From an uncultured Lachnospiraceae bacterium (GTDB lineage: Bacteria > Bacillota > Clostridia > Lachnospirales > Lachnospiraceae): a stretch of DNA of 64,000 bases. This document shows, piece by piece, positions 61,686 through 64,000 of this stretch. Made by a program: the position numbers and the translations under genes. The stretch covers positions 12,420-76,419 of the forward strand of contig CAJUMV010000017.1 in the NCBI GenBank assembly GCA_910587715.1, read 5' to 3'. Each line of letters opens with the position of its first letter. The stretch's first letter is position 1. The notes below the pieces were generated by a model. It ran no database searches, had not been told where the DNA came from, and was given only the letters and a program-made list of their open reading frames with translations.

Positions 61686-62771
61686 ATGGCGGAAGCGATG
61701 CAGCAGAACAGTTTGATGAAAAGTACATTGGTATATTGCGTTTTGTTTGTGGCGGCGGCTATGAGCGTCATGCTGTACTATGCGGCGACCAAGACCGTGC
61801 GCGTAGCGGATTTGGCGCAGGACGAGGTGGTCCGCCCCTCCGTGCAGAAGGAGGAGGGTGCGCCCGCTGTTCCCACGAAGGAAAATGAAATCGCCATTAA
61901 CAGAGCAGAGATGAACACCAATTATTTCTGTATTCCGATGCCGGAGAGCGTGAAGGCGGAGGAAGTGGTCTTGGAAAATCACTATATGGACAAAGAACTT
62001 TGGGTGAGCATCAGCGCGGAGCAGACGAAAGACTACGAAACGTTTTACCAAACGAGCGCCGTTTACGGAAACAGTGAGAGCGTGACGGACGGTCGCCTTG
62101 AAACGCAAGAGGACAGGGTCTGCCTGCGGTTTGCGCTGGACGGTGTTTATGAGTACCGCAGTATTTTTGAGGACCATACCCTGTATGTGGAGTTTGTGCC
62201 CTCAAAGGAAATGTATGAGAAAATTATTGTGATTGATGCCGCTTACGGCGGTGAGGAGCATGGGGTAGTCGTGGACGGCATTCGCTCCAAGGATATTACG
62301 CTTGACGTGGCAAAGGCTCTTAAGACCATGTTTGACGAGAGCGATATCAAAGTGTACTATACGAGAATGGACGACAGCAATCCTGCGGCGGCGGACAGAG
62401 TGGAGCTTGCGGCGGCGACCAAGGCGGATATGCTGATCCGCATAGAGGTGAGCGGCGATGAGAACAGTAAGCTCTATGGGACGTCCGCGGTTTATAACAG
62501 TAAATTTTTCATTCCCGGTTTCGGCAATGTGGAGCTTGCCGACCTTCTCGAGAGAGAGGTAGTCACGTCCATCAGCGGCAAAGCATGTGGTCTGATTGAA
62601 TCGGCGGAAGCGGATCAGGTCGTGAACAGCGCCACGGTTCCAGCGGCGGCGATTCGGGTGGGGTATCTGACGAACAGTCAGGAAGCCATTCTGCTGCAGC
62701 GCGAGGATTATATCAAGCGGATTGCGGAAGGAATTTACAATGCGGTGGTGAAGGCGTATGAGCAGGGGTGA
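61686..62771 (+). CDS. Membrane-anchored amidase-like protein with lost active site
   Basis: The 361-residue protein has one N-terminal membrane helix (about 13-33), a variable extracellular part (about 45-175) and a domain (about 178-358) with the overall pattern of N-acetylmuramoyl-L-alanine amidase type 3. All four zinc or catalytic positions are changed: Tyr187 replaces the His of DPGHGG (here DAAYGG), Ser201 the Glu of the EKD helix, Glu254 the His of SIHAN, and Arg324 the Glu of VEIGFLSN (here IRVGYLTN). It is therefore probably a non-catalytic peptidoglycan-binding or regulatory protein. It follows the methyltransferase by 7 bases and overlaps the upstream context of rdgB. Confidence 0.8.
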   Translation: MAEAMQQNSLMKSTLVYCVLFVAAAMSVMLYYAATKTVRVADLAQDEVVRPSVQKEEGAPAVPTKENEIAINRAEMNTNYFCIPMPESVKAEEVVLENHYMDKELWVSISAEQTKDYETFYQTSAVYGNSESVTDGRLETQEDRVCLRFALDGVYEYRSIFEDHTLYVEFVPSKEMYEKIIVIDAAYGGEEHGVVVDGIRSKDITLDVAKALKTMFDESDIKVYYTRMDDSNPAAADRVELAAATKADMLIRIEVSGDENSKLYGTSAVYNSKFFIPGFGNVELADLLEREVVTSISGKACGLIESAEADQVVNSATVPAAAIRVGYLTNSQEAILLQREDYIKRIAEGIYNAVVKAYEQG

Positions 62772-62775
62772 AGAT

Positions 62776-63393
62776 ATGTTGAAAATCATATTTGCTACGG
62801 GTAATGAAGGAAAAATGCGGGAAATCCGGGCGATTCTGGGGGATATGGAAATTGACATGCGCTCCATGAAGGAAGCCGGGCTTGCTCTTGAAATTGAGGA
62901 GAACGGAACCACGTTTGAGGAGAATGCCCGCATTAAGGCGCGGGCGGTGGCAGCAGCCCTCGCGGCGCAGGAAAAGGCGCGGGATTGTGTGGTGATGGCG
63001 GACGATTCCGGACTGGAAATCGATGCTCTGAACGGGGAGCCAGGCGTATATTCGGCGAGATATCTCGGAGAGGAGACGCCTTTTTCGGAGAAGAGCGCAG
63101 GGCTGCTAAAGAGGCTTCAGGATGTGCCGGAGGATGAGCGAAGCGCAAGATTTGTCTGTGCGATTGCGGCGGTATTTCCGGATGGCGAGGAGGTTGTCAC
63201 CAGAGGAAGCATTGAGGGCAGGATTGGTTATGAACTCCGTGGGGAAAACGGCTTCGGCTATGACCCCATCTTTTATCTGCCGGAGTACGGACGGACGGCG
63301 GCAGAGCTTTTAGACGAGGAGAAGAACCGCATCAGCCACAGAAGCAGGGCTTTGGAACAAATGAAAAAGGAACTGAAGAAAAGGATGTTGTAA
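62776..63393 (+). CDS. rdgB: XTP/dITP diphosphatase (RdgB/HAM1 family)
   Basis: The 205-residue house-cleaning enzyme hydrolyses deaminated purine nucleoside triphosphates. IIFATGNEGKMREI, the metal-binding VVMADDSGLEIDALNGEPGVYSARY, NGFGYDPIFYLPE and SHRSRALEQMK are all typical. ATG 62776 has AGGGGTG 7 bases upstream; an earlier in-frame ATG at 62758 overlaps the previous gene. Confidence 0.95.
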   Translation: MLKIIFATGNEGKMREIRAILGDMEIDMRSMKEAGLALEIEENGTTFEENARIKARAVAAALAAQEKARDCVVMADDSGLEIDALNGEPGVYSARYLGEETPFSEKSAGLLKRLQDVPEDERSARFVCAIAAVFPDGEEVVTRGSIEGRIGYELRGENGFGYDPIFYLPEYGRTAAELLDEEKNRISHRSRALEQMKKELKKRML

Positions 63394-63397
63394 TGGC

Positions 63398-63877
63398 ATG
63401 AGAGTATTGATTGTGAGCGACAGTCATCGTCATAATGCGAATCTGCTTGCAGTGCTGGAACGGACAGGTCCCTATGATATGCTGATACATTGCGGGGATG
63501 TGGAGGGAAGCGAGTATACGATCAGCGAAGCGGCGGGCTGTCCCGTGGTGATGGTGCAGGGGAATAATGATTTTTTTTCCAATCTGCCAAGAGAAGAGGA
63601 GTTTATGATCGGGCGCTATAAGGTGTGGGTAACCCATGGACACCATTATTATATCGCCATGAACACCGAGACGATTAAGCAGGAAGCTATAAGCAGGGAA
63701 GTGGATATCGTGATGTGTGGGCATTCCCACAAGCCTTTGATTGATATAGGAAAGGATGTTACACTGATTAATCCCGGCAGCATCAGCTATCCCAGACAGG
63801 AGAACCGGAAGCCCAGTTATATCATTATGGAGCTGGATCGGGAGGGCGAAGCGCATTATACATTAAATTTTGTGTAG
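63398..63877 (+). CDS. YfcE/MJ0936-family metallophosphoesterase
   Basis: The 159-residue calcineurin-like phosphoesterase has all metal motifs: VSDSHRH (D and H), LIHCGDVEGSEYT (D), VQGNNDFF (N, D), VTHGHHYYI (H) and MCGHSHKP (H). Members hydrolyse phosphodiesters in vitro; the physiological substrate is unclear. Next to rdgB, an arrangement common in Firmicutes. RBS AAGGA is about 14 bases away, so the start is somewhat weak. Confidence 0.92.
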   Translation: MRVLIVSDSHRHNANLLAVLERTGPYDMLIHCGDVEGSEYTISEAAGCPVVMVQGNNDFFSNLPREEEFMIGRYKVWVTHGHHYYIAMNTETIKQEAISREVDIVMCGHSHKPLIDIGKDVTLINPGSISYPRQENRKPSYIIMELDREGEAHYTLNFV

Positions 63878-63884
63878 AAAGCGG

Positions 63885-63913
63885 TTGACAGAAAAAAAAC
63901 CGTATTATATAAT
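63885..63913 (+). promoter_or_regulatory. Consensus promoter of tRNA-Pro
   Basis: A perfect TTGACA and perfect TATAAT are separated by 17 bases, about 37 bases before the tRNA. Confidence 0.75.
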
Positions 63914-63949
63914 GGAACATGCGTTGTGAGAATGGCGTTTGAACTCTTG

Positions 63950-64000
63950 CGGGGTGTGGCTCAGCTTGGCTAGAGCGCCTGGTTTGGGACCAGGAGGTCG
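63950..64000 (+). tRNA. tRNA-Pro (anticodon TGG), truncated by window end
   Basis: The 5' part is present: acceptor strand CGGGGTG, D-arm GCTC..GAGC, anticodon stem CCTGG/CCAGG with loop TTTGGGA giving anticodon TGG. The T-arm and 3' acceptor lie beyond the window. Confidence 0.9.

Overview
The window looks like chromosomal DNA of a Gram-positive, anaerobic Clostridia of the Lachnospiraceae type. Supporting signs are a SAM-I (S-box) riboswitch ahead of metK, strong consensus sigma-A promoters, purine-rich Shine-Dalgarno sites, a class B sortase, a SleB-type cell wall hydrolase, a YtrA-type GntR/ABC cassette, cellobiose phosphorylase, and the gene run birA-dusB-greA-lysS. The species cannot be fixed from sequence reading alone. 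No rRNA, CRISPR array, intact insertion sequence, prophage or replication origin was seen. Two tRNA genes are present: Arg(ACG), complete, and Pro(UGG), cut by the window end.

Layout. 1-2.97 kb: murA, then a SAM riboswitch and metK. 3.0-11.1 kb: one tightly packed signalling operon (secreted protein, FecR-like protein, CHASE2-adenylate cyclase, TIM-barrel protein, GAF/HD-GYP protein, OmpR-type regulator, soluble histidine kinase). 11.2-15.0 kb: an accessory patch with an ABC ATPase lacking its permease, XRE fragments, a DUF4143 ATPase and a decayed YhcG/DUF1016 nuclease gene bounded by related palindromes. 15.2-31.6 kb: housekeeping genes (dnaE, pfkA, an rRNA methyltransferase, proC, a cell wall hydrolase, nfeD/SPFH, argF, birA, dusB, greA, and a lysyl-tRNA synthetase fused to an HD domain). 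31.8-34.0 kb: a Fic protein with a heptad-repeat linker and a sortase B. 34.0-47.1 kb: a diguanylate cyclase divergent from a large chemosensory/phosphorelay cluster (two REC-HD proteins, HPt, histidine kinase, CheR, CheB, CheY, CheA, CheW, MCP). 47.3-54.3 kb: tRNA-Arg, a broken PIN gene, gntR-ABC, small membrane proteins, an ECF sigma operon and a pyridoxal kinase. 54.3-59.1 kb: a MerR regulator, cellobiose phosphorylase and a divergent LacI regulator. 59.1-64.0 kb: small proteins, a THUMP methyltransferase that appears leaderless, a catalytically dead amidase-like protein, rdgB, a phosphodiesterase and tRNA-Pro.

The most notable feature is the density of second-messenger machinery. One class III adenylate cyclase, one GGDEF cyclase and three HD-domain proteins (two of them with receivers) sit around one complete chemosensory core, with no flagellar or pilus gene in view. 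The strongest candidates for new biology are the FecR-CHASE2 cyclase operon, the chemosensory cluster, the amidase-like protein that has lost all four zinc/catalytic residues, the LysRS-HD fusion, and the palindrome-bounded YhcG relic.
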